DNA of 64,000 nucleotides from Lentisphaeria bacterium UBA4640 (GTDB lineage: Bacteria; Verrucomicrobiota; Lentisphaeria; Victivallales; UBA1829): contig DHMO01000051.1 of the NCBI GenBank assembly GCA_002405835.1, positions 68,376 to 132,375 of the forward strand, given 5' to 3'. The position numbers were made by a program, and so were the translations under genes. The notes below the pieces were generated by a model. It was not told the origin of the DNA, did no database searches, and saw only the letters and a list, made by a program, of their open reading frames with translations. This document shows positions 28,497 through 37,666 of this stretch, one piece after another (within the stretch, counting starts at the first letter, position 1; every line of letters starts with the position of its first letter).

Positions 28497-29504
28497 ATGG
28501 ATCATTTTCCGGAGGAGGAACTGCTGAATCGTGCGGCGCAGGGCGATATTTCCGCTCTGGCCGCGCTGGATGCGCAGGGGTTCCTCCTGAAACCCGGCGA
28601 AGCTGCGGATGCTTTTGTCGGGCGGATCCGCGCCATGCACGCACGGTTCCGGACGCTGGATGAGCGTATGTCGGCGGACGGCTCGTGCGAAGTTTTTCCC
28701 GGAATCGTTATTCAGGAGAGCGCGCGCATTCCGGATGAAATCATGGACGAGGCGTCGCTGGAGACGGAGTCGCGCTACGGCTTTGCGATCCGCTGGGCGC
28801 CCGGTTATTTCCCCGCCGGCGGACTCGGTTTTCTCTGGGGCGGGTGTGCGCTTTCCGACGACGAACCGGACTGCGTTCCCGTTTTCCTGATCCGCGGCAG
28901 TTTCCGCGAATCGAAACGCTTCTTTATTTATTCGCGCGATGAACTGCTCTCGCACGAGCTCTGTCACACGGCGCGCGCGCCGCTTTCGGACCGCATTTTC
29001 GAGGAGCATTTCGCTTACGCCGGATCACACAGCGCGCTCCGCCGCTACATGGGAAACTGCTTCCAGTCCGATTTCGACGCTCTTCTTTTCCTGCTTCCGA
29101 TTCTGCTTCTGCTTGGCATTCAGATTGCGGTCTATGCGTTTGACTGGCACCAGATACCCGCGTATCCATTCTGGATTCTCGCTCTTGCCTGGCCCGTCTA
29201 CCTTCTGATCCGCAACGCTTCGCAGCGGAAAATCTACTTCCGCGCGGAGCGGACTCTGCGCGAATGCGGCTTTGCGCGTCCAGCGGCGCTTCTCTTCCGC
29301 TGCACCTCCGACGAGATCGCGCGTTTCGCTCGTCTCTCCGCCGGGGAACTGAAGCAGACTCTTGACGAATTGGCGCAGACCGATCTGCGCATGAAAATCA
29401 CCCTCTACCGTTTTCAAAATGAAGGAGAACTGAACCATGCCGACGATCAACGAAGTGAGTGCTTATCTGGACGAGATCCTGAACCTGAAAGCGTTCGGGA
29501 GTGA
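28497..29504 (+). CDS. Membrane protein with HExxH motif (putative metalloprotease)
   Basis: 335 aa, not recognised. The putative zinc site is LLSHELCHTARAPLSD near residues 156-172, with a possible third ligand in FEEHFAY. Two hydrophobic helices follow (ALLFLLPILLLLGIQIAVYA and WILALAWPVYLLI) and then a cytosolic helical tail. This resembles membrane-bound gluzincins in outline only. The last 68 nt overlap the nif3 gene in another frame, an unusually long overlap. Starts 9 nt after rhaB with only a weak ribosome site. Confidence 0.68.
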   Translation: MDHFPEEELLNRAAQGDISALAALDAQGFLLKPGEAADAFVGRIRAMHARFRTLDERMSADGSCEVFPGIVIQESARIPDEIMDEASLETESRYGFAIRWAPGYFPAGGLGFLWGGCALSDDEPDCVPVFLIRGSFRESKRFFIYSRDELLSHELCHTARAPLSDRIFEEHFAYAGSHSALRRYMGNCFQSDFDALLFLLPILLLLGIQIAVYAFDWHQIPAYPFWILALAWPVYLLIRNASQRKIYFRAERTLRECGFARPAALLFRCTSDEIARFARLSAGELKQTLDELAQTDLRMKITLYRFQNEGELNHADDQRSECLSGRDPEPESVRE

Positions 29505-30210
29505 CTGTTCCAACAACGGGCTCCAGTTCGAGGGCTCTCAGAATGTAACCAAAGCCGTGTTCGGCGTGGACGCCTGCGCCGCGCTCTTCATGGACGCCGC
29601 CGATGCGGACGCGGATTTTGTCTTTGTCCATCACGGTCTCTCCTGGGGCGGAAGCCTCAAGCGCATCACGGGCGTGGACGCCAACCGCATCGCGCTCCTT
29701 GCCGCAAACAATATTTCTCTTTATGCGGCGCATCTGCCTCTTGACGCCAACCCGGAATTCGGGCACAACGCTTTGATTTCCAAACTCCTTGAGCTCGAAA
29801 ACCTCCAGCCGTTCGGTTCGTACAGCGGTTACAAAATCGGTTTTTCCGGAACGCTCAAGCGGATGCGCAAAGCCGCGGATATCGCCGAATACCTGAATGA
29901 AAATCTTCCCTCCGAATGCGACTATTCGATTATCGGAGCCGAGAACACGAAAATCAAGAAAATCGGCGTCATCTCCGGCGGCGGAGCGTTCCCCGCGCTC
30001 TTCAGTGAAATGCGCGCCGAAGGCGTGGACTGCCTTGTCACGGGCGAATTCACCCACGAATCCTATCACTACGCGCTGGAAACCGGCATCCCGGTCATCA
30101 CCCTCGGACATTACCGGAGTGAAATCCCCGGCGTCCTTGCCGTGAAGGACCTCGTGGAGGAGAAATTCGGCATTCCCTGCGCGTTCGTGGATATTCCGAG
30201 CGGATTCTGA
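29437..30210 (+). CDS. Nif3-like dinuclear metal centre protein (YbgI family)
   Basis: 257 aa. Contains FVHHGLSWGG metal ligands, YAAHLPLDANPEFGHN, and a C-terminal GEFTHESYHYALE plus LGHYRSE. Members form hexameric rings with two metal ions; GTP cyclohydrolase-like activity has been proposed for some. GAAGGAG lies before the ATG inside the upstream gene's tail. Confidence 0.92.
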   Translation: MPTINEVSAYLDEILNLKAFGSDCSNNGLQFEGSQNVTKAVFGVDACAALFMDAADADADFVFVHHGLSWGGSLKRITGVDANRIALLAANNISLYAAHLPLDANPEFGHNALISKLLELENLQPFGSYSGYKIGFSGTLKRMRKAADIAEYLNENLPSECDYSIIGAENTKIKKIGVISGGGAFPALFSEMRAEGVDCLVTGEFTHESYHYALETGIPVITLGHYRSEIPGVLAVKDLVEEKFGIPCAFVDIPSGF

Positions 30211-30212
30211 AC

Positions 30213-31070
30213 ATGTCGCTCTGGTCGGATGCGGAATACCGCTTTTTCCCGTTTTATTTCCCGCACGCGCCGCTGCATCTGCATGTCATGCTGACCGCGT
30301 GCGGGTTTGAAGTCCGCCGCGATCACACCTATGACTGGAACGGTCTGCAGCGCGGAGACCGTCCGTTCTGCATCTTCCAGTGCACGCTCGAAGGCGAGGG
30401 ACAGCTGACCGTGGACGGCAAGGTGTACCGCATGAAACCGGGCGACGCCATGCTGCTTTCCGTTCCGGAAAATCACCGGTACACTCTTCCTTCCGATTCC
30501 ACGCACTGGAAGCATATCTATCTGAACTTTTCGGGATCGGAAGCCGTGCGCATCTGGACGGAACTGAAGCGCAAGTACGGTCCGGTCGTTCATCTTCCGC
30601 TGGAACGCTCGAAGGCTCTGGAGACCGCGTTTTCGGTCTGGACGGCGGCGAAGAACAAGCGGATCCGTTCCGCGCTCCGCGCCTCCGCCTTTGCGTATGA
30701 TTTCCTGATGACGCTTTCAGAGGAACTGGCGGAACTGGAGCTCGCGCAATCGGAAGCCTCCTTTGCGCTGGATGCGGTCAAATACTGCATGGATCATTAC
30801 GCAGAGGATATCACGGTTGCGGAGATTGCGGACGCCGCGGGTTACAGCCGCTGTCATTTTTCGCGCATGTTCACGCGGGTTCACGGAACTTCCCCCGGCG
30901 CGTTCCTGCGGGAGCTGCGGCTCGGTCATGCCGCCCGGATTCTGCGCATGGAAAACTGCAGCGTCAAGGAGACCGCCGCCCGCTGCGGCTTTGCGGATGA
31001 AAGCTATTTCTGCCGCGCATTCCGTCTCCGTTACGGCACAACGCCCGATCTTTACCGCAAAAATCATTAA
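30213..31070 (+). CDS. AraC-family transcriptional regulator
   Basis: 285 aa. N-terminal cupin sensor (LEGEGQLTVDGKVYRMKPGD, SVPENHRYTLPSD) and C-terminal double helix-turn-helix (ITVAEIADAAGYSRCHFSRM; TAARCGFADESYFCRAFRLR). Begins 2 nt after nif3, so expression depends on the upstream unit. It probably responds to a sugar; rhamnose is one candidate because rhaB is three genes upstream. Confidence 0.9.
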   Translation: MSLWSDAEYRFFPFYFPHAPLHLHVMLTACGFEVRRDHTYDWNGLQRGDRPFCIFQCTLEGEGQLTVDGKVYRMKPGDAMLLSVPENHRYTLPSDSTHWKHIYLNFSGSEAVRIWTELKRKYGPVVHLPLERSKALETAFSVWTAAKNKRIRSALRASAFAYDFLMTLSEELAELELAQSEASFALDAVKYCMDHYAEDITVAEIADAAGYSRCHFSRMFTRVHGTSPGAFLRELRLGHAARILRMENCSVKETAARCGFADESYFCRAFRLRYGTTPDLYRKNH

Positions 31071-31096
31071 ATCTTCTTTTTTTTATCGGATTTGAG

Positions 31097-31125
31097 TTGA
31101 AAAATTCCCGAATGCGCGTTATACT
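31097..31125 (+). promoter_or_regulatory. Promoter of the cytidylate-kinase-like gene
   Basis: TTGAAA (31097-31102), 17 bp, TATACT (31120-31125), about 30 nt before the start codon and followed by an AAGGAGG ribosome site. Confidence 0.75.
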
Positions 31126-31156
31126 CCCTGTAGAAAATCAACAAGGAGGACGGCTT

Positions 31157-31768
31157 ATGAGAATTATTACGATTGGACGTGAATTCGGCAGCGGCGGACG
31201 CGAGCTCGGACATCAGCTTGCGGAGCGTCTGCAGGTCCCTTATTACGACCAGGAGATCATCACTGCAATTGCACAACGCACCGCGCTTGCGGAAAAATAT
31301 GTGCAGGCTGTGATTGAGCACCGTCCGTTCCAGCCTTTCCCCCTCTCGGTCGGACGCAGTTTTTTCCTTTATCATGACCCTGTCCTCGAACAGAATCTTT
31401 CGATTTACCGCGAGCAGAGCCGGATCATCGAAGAGATCGCCGCAAAATCGGAGTGCGTGATTGTCGGCCGCTGTGCGGATTACATTCTGCGCGAGAAGAA
31501 TCCGTTCCGCATTTTCGTTTATGCGGATGAAGCAAGCAAGCTGAAACGCTGCCGCGCCCGCGACCCCGAGCCGGATAAACTTTCGGACAAGGAACTGAAG
31601 CGCAAAATTGCCGCTGTCGACCGCAACCGCGCCGCGTATTACGATTTTTACACCGGGCAGAAGTGGGGCGACAAGGTGAACTACGACCTCTGTATCAACC
31701 TTTCAACTGTTCCCGTCGCGCATGTCGCCGATGCTGTTATCAGTTTTCTGAAATCAGAGGAAAAGTAA
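31157..31768 (+). CDS. Cytidylate kinase-like family protein
   Basis: 203 aa. Starts MRIITIGREFGSGGRELG, the P-loop form of the cytidylate-kinase-like family, with GRCADYILR and CRARDP further on. These are distinct from housekeeping Cmk and their substrates are mostly unknown. AAGGAGG precedes the ATG at 31157; the frame from 31097 starts inside the promoter. Monocistronic, with its own promoter and terminator. Confidence 0.88.
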   Translation: MRIITIGREFGSGGRELGHQLAERLQVPYYDQEIITAIAQRTALAEKYVQAVIEHRPFQPFPLSVGRSFFLYHDPVLEQNLSIYREQSRIIEEIAAKSECVIVGRCADYILREKNPFRIFVYADEASKLKRCRARDPEPDKLSDKELKRKIAAVDRNRAAYYDFYTGQKWGDKVNYDLCINLSTVPVAHVADAVISFLKSEEK

Positions 31769-31788
31769 GCCTCATTAAAAAAACAGAT

Positions 31789-31828
31789 GCTCCCGGTCCG
31801 TTTGCGGAAACCGGGAGCGTATTTTTTT
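31789..31828 (+). terminator. Bidirectional rho-independent terminator
   Basis: GCTCCCGGT / ACCGGGAGC stem with an inner CCG-TTTG-CGG hairpin, followed by ATTTTTTT on the plus strand. A run of A before the stem gives a T run on the minus strand, so it can end both the kinase-like gene and the convergent glycosidase gene. Confidence 0.9.
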
Positions 31829-31839
31829 GTACAGGATGT

Positions 31840-34800
31840 TCAGGGAAGAATCCGGAATTCCAGTTCATCAAGCAGAATGAAGCCGCTCATTTTCGGCAGC
31901 CAGATTTTTACCCGGGCGGCGCCTCCGTCGATATCGGGAACCTCTTTGGCGCTTGCGGGAATCTCCAGCACCAGCCGGAAGGGAGTCCAGATTCCCTCCT
32001 GCAGTTTGAATTTTTCGCGGATGTAAAGATGCTTGCCTGTGTGGGTACCGTCTTTCCAGATTTCGATGCAGACGTCAAGAACATTGACGCCTTCGCCTTT
32101 CGCCCAGCCGGAGAACGCCGCTTTTTTCCCCGGTGCAAACGGAAGCGCCGTTGCGATAACCGAGAGCATGTCTTCCGGAGAGGCGGTCAGTTTCATGCAG
32201 CGGGCTCCGCTGAAGAAGTCCGGGTTGGCGGCGAGCGATGCCGGATAGCTCTTTGAGGAGAAGTTCTGTTTCCATGCGTTGAGAGCCTTTTTCCCGCTTT
32301 CGAATGTTCCGTCGAACGGCGTTTTCTCCGTTTCCGTCTTTTTCACGGCGTTGCGGATGATTCCGAAGTCGAAACGGTTCGCGTGAGCCTCTTTTCCCGC
32401 CCATGCCGCCGAGCGCACCGCGTGGTCTCTGGCGTTTTCCGCATCATTGACTTTAACCGCGAATCCGAACGGAAGTTCTCCCGCCGGTCCCTCGACTTCC
32501 GCCGTGTAGCCCTGCGCATCCGGAGTGATCTTCCACTTGAAATCGGAAGCCTTCAGCGTGTCAGACCAGAGAGTGAACGGCTGAGCGTCGCGGGGCGTCA
32601 GGAACACGCGGAAAGTCTGCGGCGTATAACGTTCGCCGAAGCGCGCCGGAATGGCGAGCGGAGCTCTATCGGCAAACAGCTCGATGGAATCGGTTTCCCA
32701 CGGCTTGCGCGTTCCGCTTGCGCCCGCATCGGTGGAATCCTTGACCTGCGCGGTCAGGAAAAAGCGCTTCTCTTTGACCAGCAGACGCAGTGTCGCGGAA
32801 AGTTTGCCGTCCGGCGAGGCTATTTGCCAGCTTTCGCCGTTCGTTTTCGTCAGAGCGTTTGTGAGGCGGACCGGGAAGCTGTGCATCGCGCTGTCGAGCA
32901 GAATAACGGATGGCGTTCCTGTCGCTGTTTTTTCCGCACGGACAGGAAGTTCAACGGAACAATGTTCTCCAGGATTCAGAGTTACGTTTTTGCTGTGCAG
33001 AGCCGTGAATCCGCCGCCCTGGAATCCGACTGTGCAGGAGGCCTTCACGTTCGATTCGTTCTGAAGCTCGAACACCGCGCACCCGTCGGCGAGCCGCGCC
33101 GAATCGGATGGCTGAATCGGCGATTCAAGCACGGGATTCAGTTCGGAACACGCCTTGAGGAACTCCGCATCGGACATTTTGCCCTGCCGGAGGTAGAACG
33201 GATTCGCATCAAGAGTCTTCACATCCGCTTTCACCGGATTGCCGAAGAGATCGAGAACGGTGAAACGGGAAAAGTCGAGCTTCAGTCCCTTTTTGCGCTG
33301 GTAGTTCCAGACCGCCGCAATGAGCTTGCCGTCCTTGCGGAAGACGTAGCAGATCACGCTGTTCAGGAATTTGTGCTTCGCCGCCGGTTTTGCTCCTTCG
33401 AACAGACGAGCCAGTGCATTCGAAGCCGCAAAGTAGACCGACGGAATCTGTTCACCCGTATAGGTGAGGTAGAATTCCTTGCTGCGCCAGACCATGTCGT
33501 TGGACATCGCGATGGACTGGGTGACGCCTTCGCCGCAGTCGACGAGCGCGCGGTTGAGCCAGTATTCCGCCTTCTGTTCGGTATTGTCGCCGCCGTCGTA
33601 GAGGTAATAGAGTTCGGTGTTCCAGATCGGGCGCAGTCTGCCGTATTTCTTCATCAGAGCGAAGATCCCCTGAATCGCGGCGTCCGCAGGCTGAATGGAT
33701 CCGAGCTCGCGCTGGTCATACGGGTGAAAACTGACAATGTCGCACCAGTTGAGTCCGCCTCCTTTGAATGCGCGGTTGAGCCACCCGGAACTGTCCGCTT
33801 TGAAGTCTGAAGTTCCGCAGAATCCGATGATTTTTGCATCCGGATCGCCCTTTTTGAGCGCCTCGTAAGTTGCCTTCAGATATCTGTTGTAGGTCTCCGG
33901 AGTGACATAGAGGTTTGGTTCGTTGGTGAATTCAAAGAAATGTTTTTCCCCTCTGGAATGTTTTGCGAGTTCGGTTGCAAAACGGGTCCAGTACTGCATC
34001 GGGGGGAATGCGATATATCCTTTCAGTTTCGCCATTGCGTTTGCCGGGTGATGATCGGGACGTTCCGCGAACGGCAGCGCCCATGCCGGAATCGGGTTCG
34101 AGCGGGCGTATCCGCTCTTCAGATACGGCTGGCGGAAAAGTTCAGCTCCGAACACATGAACGGGAATCATGCCGTGCTTTTTCATTGTCTTCATGGAGAA
34201 ATCGTAGAACGAAAAATCAAACTTTCCGTTTTCCGGTTCAAGGAGCCCCCAGTCGGTTGAAACGGCACCGGAATCCCATTCGCGGATCAGGCGGAATCCG
34301 GCAAGACGCAACAGTTCAAGTTTGCTTTCAGGCGAAGCATTGTACGAATCGAAGCCTCTGCGCGTAATGAGCTTGCCTCCGGAATAGCCGTCGCGGTATC
34401 CGAGTCCGCTGTTGAGTCCGAGCAAAAAATCCTTTTCCGGATCGCGGGGGGTATCGGGGATTTCACCGATGACCGCATACGGAAATCTGCGGCTCCGGAT
34501 GCCCTTTCCGTCGACGGAAACCGTATAGATGCCGTACCGCGGCACATGGGCTTCGGGGAGGGGAAGCGTTTTGATTTCGCCCGGATTCAGTTCCGCTTTG
34601 ACTTGCTTTTCCGCAACGGTTTTCCCGTCATGTCCGGAAACCGTGCGGATGGTCAGAGTCTGAACGAATTTCTCTGTTGTGTCATTTTGAAGTTTGAGCG
34701 TGAAGTGCGCGGATTCCCTGTTGTCCGGACGCATCCAGTACCGCGGCGCGGAGACTGCGGCGTAAACGCTTCCGGATTCTTTGGCGTCCGCCTCAACAAC

Positions 34801-35313
34801 GGAAACATCATCGAGCCAGAGGTTCCCCTTCCATCCGCCGTCCGGTTCGGTGCGCTTGAACGACCAGAGACGGATCACATGCGGTCCGCCCTTTCCGGAA
34901 TTGAAGCGGAAGGAATGTTTTGCATAGCTGCTGCCGATACGGAAGGTTTTGCGTTTGTTTTCCCAGTCCTGCGTGTGAATCAGCGCTTCGAGAGGAATGC
35001 CGCCGGAGACGTCGGTTTTCGCGGACATGGAGAAGATGTATTCCGTGTCCGGTTTCAGTGTGAACGCGGAGACGTAGAGTTCAAAATAATCGCCGTCCGG
35101 ATTCGCCAGTTTGAGCGCAGACTTCCCGCGCGCCGCATTTGCGGAATCGAGTTCCAGCGGAAGGTGCTTGAGGTCTTTCCGCGTGATGATGCGGTGCAGC
35201 GCAAAACCGTCGGCGCCCAGCTCGAATCCTCCATTGTAAACAAGGTTTCCGCCGAATGCGGCCGCACTTGCCAGAAGCGCGGCCGCCGTACAGGTGTAGG
35301 TGTGTTTCAGCAT
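31840..35313 (-). CDS. Large secreted clan-A glycoside hydrolase with flanking binding modules
   Basis: 1157 aa with a signal peptide. N-terminal CenC-like carbohydrate-binding module (NLVYNGGFELGADGF to about residue 175). A (beta/alpha)8 catalytic region at about 280-600 has acid/base FEFTNEPN and nucleophile candidate IWNTELYYLY, as in GH39/GH5-like retaining enzymes. The C-terminal part has a CBM9/DOMON-like module (DGKLSATLRL, TDSIELF) and a further jelly-roll module. The exact GH family and substrate are uncertain. It starts 3 nt after the pseudopilin stop, and the GntR-type regulator is the first gene, so the three form one operon. Confidence 0.85.
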   Translation of the reverse strand: MLKHTYTCTAAALLASAAAFGGNLVYNGGFELGADGFALHRIITRKDLKHLPLELDSANAARGKSALKLANPDGDYFELYVSAFTLKPDTEYIFSMSAKTDVSGGIPLEALIHTQDWENKRKTFRIGSSYAKHSFRFNSGKGGPHVIRLWSFKRTEPDGGWKGNLWLDDVSVVEADAKESGSVYAAVSAPRYWMRPDNRESAHFTLKLQNDTTEKFVQTLTIRTVSGHDGKTVAEKQVKAELNPGEIKTLPLPEAHVPRYGIYTVSVDGKGIRSRRFPYAVIGEIPDTPRDPEKDFLLGLNSGLGYRDGYSGGKLITRRGFDSYNASPESKLELLRLAGFRLIREWDSGAVSTDWGLLEPENGKFDFSFYDFSMKTMKKHGMIPVHVFGAELFRQPYLKSGYARSNPIPAWALPFAERPDHHPANAMAKLKGYIAFPPMQYWTRFATELAKHSRGEKHFFEFTNEPNLYVTPETYNRYLKATYEALKKGDPDAKIIGFCGTSDFKADSSGWLNRAFKGGGLNWCDIVSFHPYDQRELGSIQPADAAIQGIFALMKKYGRLRPIWNTELYYLYDGGDNTEQKAEYWLNRALVDCGEGVTQSIAMSNDMVWRSKEFYLTYTGEQIPSVYFAASNALARLFEGAKPAAKHKFLNSVICYVFRKDGKLIAAVWNYQRKKGLKLDFSRFTVLDLFGNPVKADVKTLDANPFYLRQGKMSDAEFLKACSELNPVLESPIQPSDSARLADGCAVFELQNESNVKASCTVGFQGGGFTALHSKNVTLNPGEHCSVELPVRAEKTATGTPSVILLDSAMHSFPVRLTNALTKTNGESWQIASPDGKLSATLRLLVKEKRFFLTAQVKDSTDAGASGTRKPWETDSIELFADRAPLAIPARFGERYTPQTFRVFLTPRDAQPFTLWSDTLKASDFKWKITPDAQGYTAEVEGPAGELPFGFAVKVNDAENARDHAVRSAAWAGKEAHANRFDFGIIRNAVKKTETEKTPFDGTFESGKKALNAWKQNFSSKSYPASLAANPDFFSGARCMKLTASPEDMLSVIATALPFAPGKKAAFSGWAKGEGVNVLDVCIEIWKDGTHTGKHLYIREKFKLQEGIWTPFRLVLEIPASAKEVPDIDGGAARVKIWLPKMSGFILLDELEFRILP

Positions 35314-35316
35314 GTT

Positions 35317-36087
35317 TTATCTCCAGATGCAGTTCTCGTCATTTGTCGCGCCAAAGACAAATGATCTGCGCAAATTGCTCCCGACCAGGAAAAATGATTT
35401 TCTGGCATTGCCGGCATGGCCGTCCGCATAAACATAGTTGGAAGTGAGTCCGGGATGACGGAGCGAGGAGAGCGCATTCAGCCGATTTTCATCGTAAATA
35501 TCCACAGTGTTCTTTTCATCCGAACCTTTCATGGCAAAGTCTCCTCCGACAATTGCGGCGGTCGGCTGCTTGCATTTCGGAAGACGCTTGACATATCTGG
35601 AGTCTGATACCGGTGTCCCGTCGCTGGACAGAGATCCGCAAAATGCATTCCAGCCGTAGGAGGTGACGGAGTAGATTTTCCCGTCGCGTGTTGCGGTGAA
35701 CACATCTTCCTGTTTTGCTCCGGGGCAGAGGTAGATGGATGGCTTGTCCGAGTAAAACGACCCTGCGCCTTTTGTGGTTGTGTAGGGCCAGAGCATGACG
35801 ATCCACGAGTGCATGTATCCGTAATCGTTGTTCCATTTCTGCATTGCAAACGGAACATAGTCGCTGTAATCGGCGGCATAGCTGAACATTGCGGTTCCGA
35901 TCTGTTTGAGCTGGCTTGTGCAGGAAATCGCATGGGCTTTCTGCCGTGCGGAGTTCAGTGCCGGAAGCAGCATTTCAGCAAGGATGGCGATAATCGCAAT
36001 TACGACGAGAAGTTCTATGAGCGTAAATTTCCTTGCCCTTCTTTTCGACTTGAGACCGATGAATGCTTTTGATTTTCTTTTTGTCAT
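35317..36087 (-). CDS. Prepilin-type protein (HX9DG class), module 1
   Basis: 256 aa. Basic leader, then KFTLIELLVVIAIIAILAEM, the type IV prepilin/pseudopilin methylation helix. The residue before the mature Phe is Lys, not the usual Gly. The globular part ends with HPGLTSNYVYADGHAG, close to the H-X9-DG signature of PVC pseudopilins. It lies between the GntR regulator (1 nt upstream; the pilin ribosome site AAGGAGG is inside the regulator's last codons) and the glycosidase (3 nt downstream). Tight coupling implies a role in use of the same substrate. Confidence 0.9.
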   Translation of the reverse strand: MTKRKSKAFIGLKSKRRARKFTLIELLVVIAIIAILAEMLLPALNSARQKAHAISCTSQLKQIGTAMFSYAADYSDYVPFAMQKWNNDYGYMHSWIVMLWPYTTTKGAGSFYSDKPSIYLCPGAKQEDVFTATRDGKIYSVTSYGWNAFCGSLSSDGTPVSDSRYVKRLPKCKQPTAAIVGGDFAMKGSDEKNTVDIYDENRLNALSSLRHPGLTSNYVYADGHAGNARKSFFLVGSNLRRSFVFGATNDENCIWR

Positions 36088-36088
36088 T

Positions 36089-37114
36089 TTAGACCTCCTT
36101 TAAAAGGTTGTTGAATATTACAAAGTTTGAATTGTATACACGATGTTCCGGCGGAAGTTCCGGATTGCGGACCTTGCGGATCAGATAGTCCACGGCGTCC
36201 GCACCGGTTTTTTCGATCGGCATATCCGCATAAATGAGTCCGGTATCCGCATACACTTCCTCATCCGGACGGTCAAAGCAGAAGAGCTGAATGTCGCGTC
36301 CGGGGATTCGGCCGGCCTGCTTGCAGGCGAAAAGGGTCCAGTCGAGCACGCCGATGAGGGGGAGGAACAGCGCATCCGGCTTGCTGTCGCGGATGAATGC
36401 GGTGATTTCATCCACGGCGGTCAGCGGGTTGAATGCGGGCTGTGCAATCTGCGGAATCCCGCTGTGTTCCGCGATTTCGTCCCGGAATCCGCGCAGACGC
36501 TCCGCATTTCCGTAGGAGCCGAAGTAGCTTCCGTTGACGGCGCCGATCCGCTTCATTCCGAATCTGCGGAGCAGGCGGACCGCGCGTCTGGAATCCTCAT
36601 AAAAGTCAATGGAGAAATAGGATAATTTTTCCCAGATCCGGTTTATGGCGATGACTGGGAATCCGCGTCCGGCGAGTTCCTGAAGACGTTCTTTTGAAAG
36701 CCCGCCGGCGTCGATGAAGATAAACGCATCGAACGGGAACTGGTCTTTTTCGTTGAGCTGTCTCGGGTTGATGGTGACGAGGCGGCAGTTCTGTTCCGAA
36801 ACGACGTTCTGAATTGCGGCGGTCATGGAATATGCGTAGGAGAACGGCGGCAGTTCAGGCATGGCGATGACAACGGGTTTTTCCGGGACAGGTTCATTTC
36901 CGCAGACGAAAGTTCCGATTCCCGGCTGGCGCCGGATAAGTCCTTTCTGTTCGAGACGGTCGAGCACCTTCCGGATCGACGATCTGCTGAGAGCGTAATG
37001 GGTGCAGAGTTCGTGTTCGGAGGGCATTTTTTCTCCGGGCGCGATACGGCCTTCGCGAATCTGCGCGATCAGCTTTTCCGCCACCGGTTCAAAAAGACTT
37101 TTCCGTCCTGCCAT
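36089..37114 (-). CDS. GntR/LacI-hybrid (AraR-like) transcriptional regulator
   Basis: 341 aa. N-terminal winged helix of the GntR family (GEKMPSEHELCTHYALSRSS) and a C-terminal LacI-type periplasmic-binding fold for a sugar effector (YFGSYGNAERLRGF). This is the AraR architecture. MAGRKS at 37114 is the likely start; two in-frame ATGs upstream (37132 and 37144) lie in the leader and lack a ribosome site. First gene of an operon with a pseudopilin and a glycosidase, so it probably autoregulates and controls both. Confidence 0.9.
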   Translation of the reverse strand: MAGRKSLFEPVAEKLIAQIREGRIAPGEKMPSEHELCTHYALSRSSIRKVLDRLEQKGLIRRQPGIGTFVCGNEPVPEKPVVIAMPELPPFSYAYSMTAAIQNVVSEQNCRLVTINPRQLNEKDQFPFDAFIFIDAGGLSKERLQELAGRGFPVIAINRIWEKLSYFSIDFYEDSRRAVRLLRRFGMKRIGAVNGSYFGSYGNAERLRGFRDEIAEHSGIPQIAQPAFNPLTAVDEITAFIRDSKPDALFLPLIGVLDWTLFACKQAGRIPGRDIQLFCFDRPDEEVYADTGLIYADMPIEKTGADAVDYLIRKVRNPELPPEHRVYNSNFVIFNNLLKEV

Positions 37115-37156
37115 TTTTTTATTTCCATACATTTGGTTGTACATGTTTGTTTTTAA

Positions 37157-37184
37157 ATTATAGCACATTCTCCGGAAATGTCAA
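37157..37184 (-). promoter_or_regulatory. Strong sigma70-type promoter of the GntR-pseudopilin-glycosidase operon
   Basis: On the minus strand TTGACA (37184-37179), 16 bp, TATAAT (37162-37157): both boxes are perfect consensus. Just downstream, ACATGTACAACCAAATGTAT contains two ATGTA copies in direct orientation and may be the regulator's operator. Confidence 0.82.
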
Positions 37185-37199
37185 CCCCCTGAAAAGAAA

Positions 37200-37660
37200 A
37201 AAGATGCGTGAAATTTTTCTGAGCGGGTTATCTTGTTTTCGACTGCTTTTCCCTGCGGAATGAAAAAGGCGGAGGATGCGAAAAAACACCGGCAGACCGA
37301 TCCGCAGTTTCTGCGTCCGGAAAATCTGACGCGCCGTTATGTGATCGACTTCGGAGAAGGGGTGCAGGTTTCAACTCCTCTGCATGTCTGGCAGCTGTTT
37401 TGCCGGAGAGCGGCAGAAAAGCCTGAAACTGAATCCGGTTCCCGCACGGAAAACAATGTTCAGCGGAGAACATGTGCGTGTCGGCTTATGGTTGGAGACA
37501 ATTTCCTTGAGGACGGAGTTCTTGCGCTTCGGTCCGGTGTTGCGCATTCGTTCATCCTGAATCGGCGGAACCGGACGGATTTTGAGTCGATTCCGTGCAT
37601 CCGCATTGTGCCTGATGCGGATGCCGTCAGCTTGAATGAGCTGACGGGTCCAGTTATAAT
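37200..37660. other. Region without a convincing gene
   Basis: About 460 bp between two regulator genes. A plus-strand frame (37260-37736) and a minus-strand frame of about 100 codons are open, but neither has a clear ribosome site or recognisable product, and the plus frame runs into the lacI-type gene. It could be a decayed gene. A perfect 9-bp hairpin at 37624-37647 (CCGTCAGCT/AGCTGACGG) lies just past the LacI stop without a T run and may end that transcript weakly. Confidence 0.4.
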
Positions 37661-37666
37661 GTCCTC

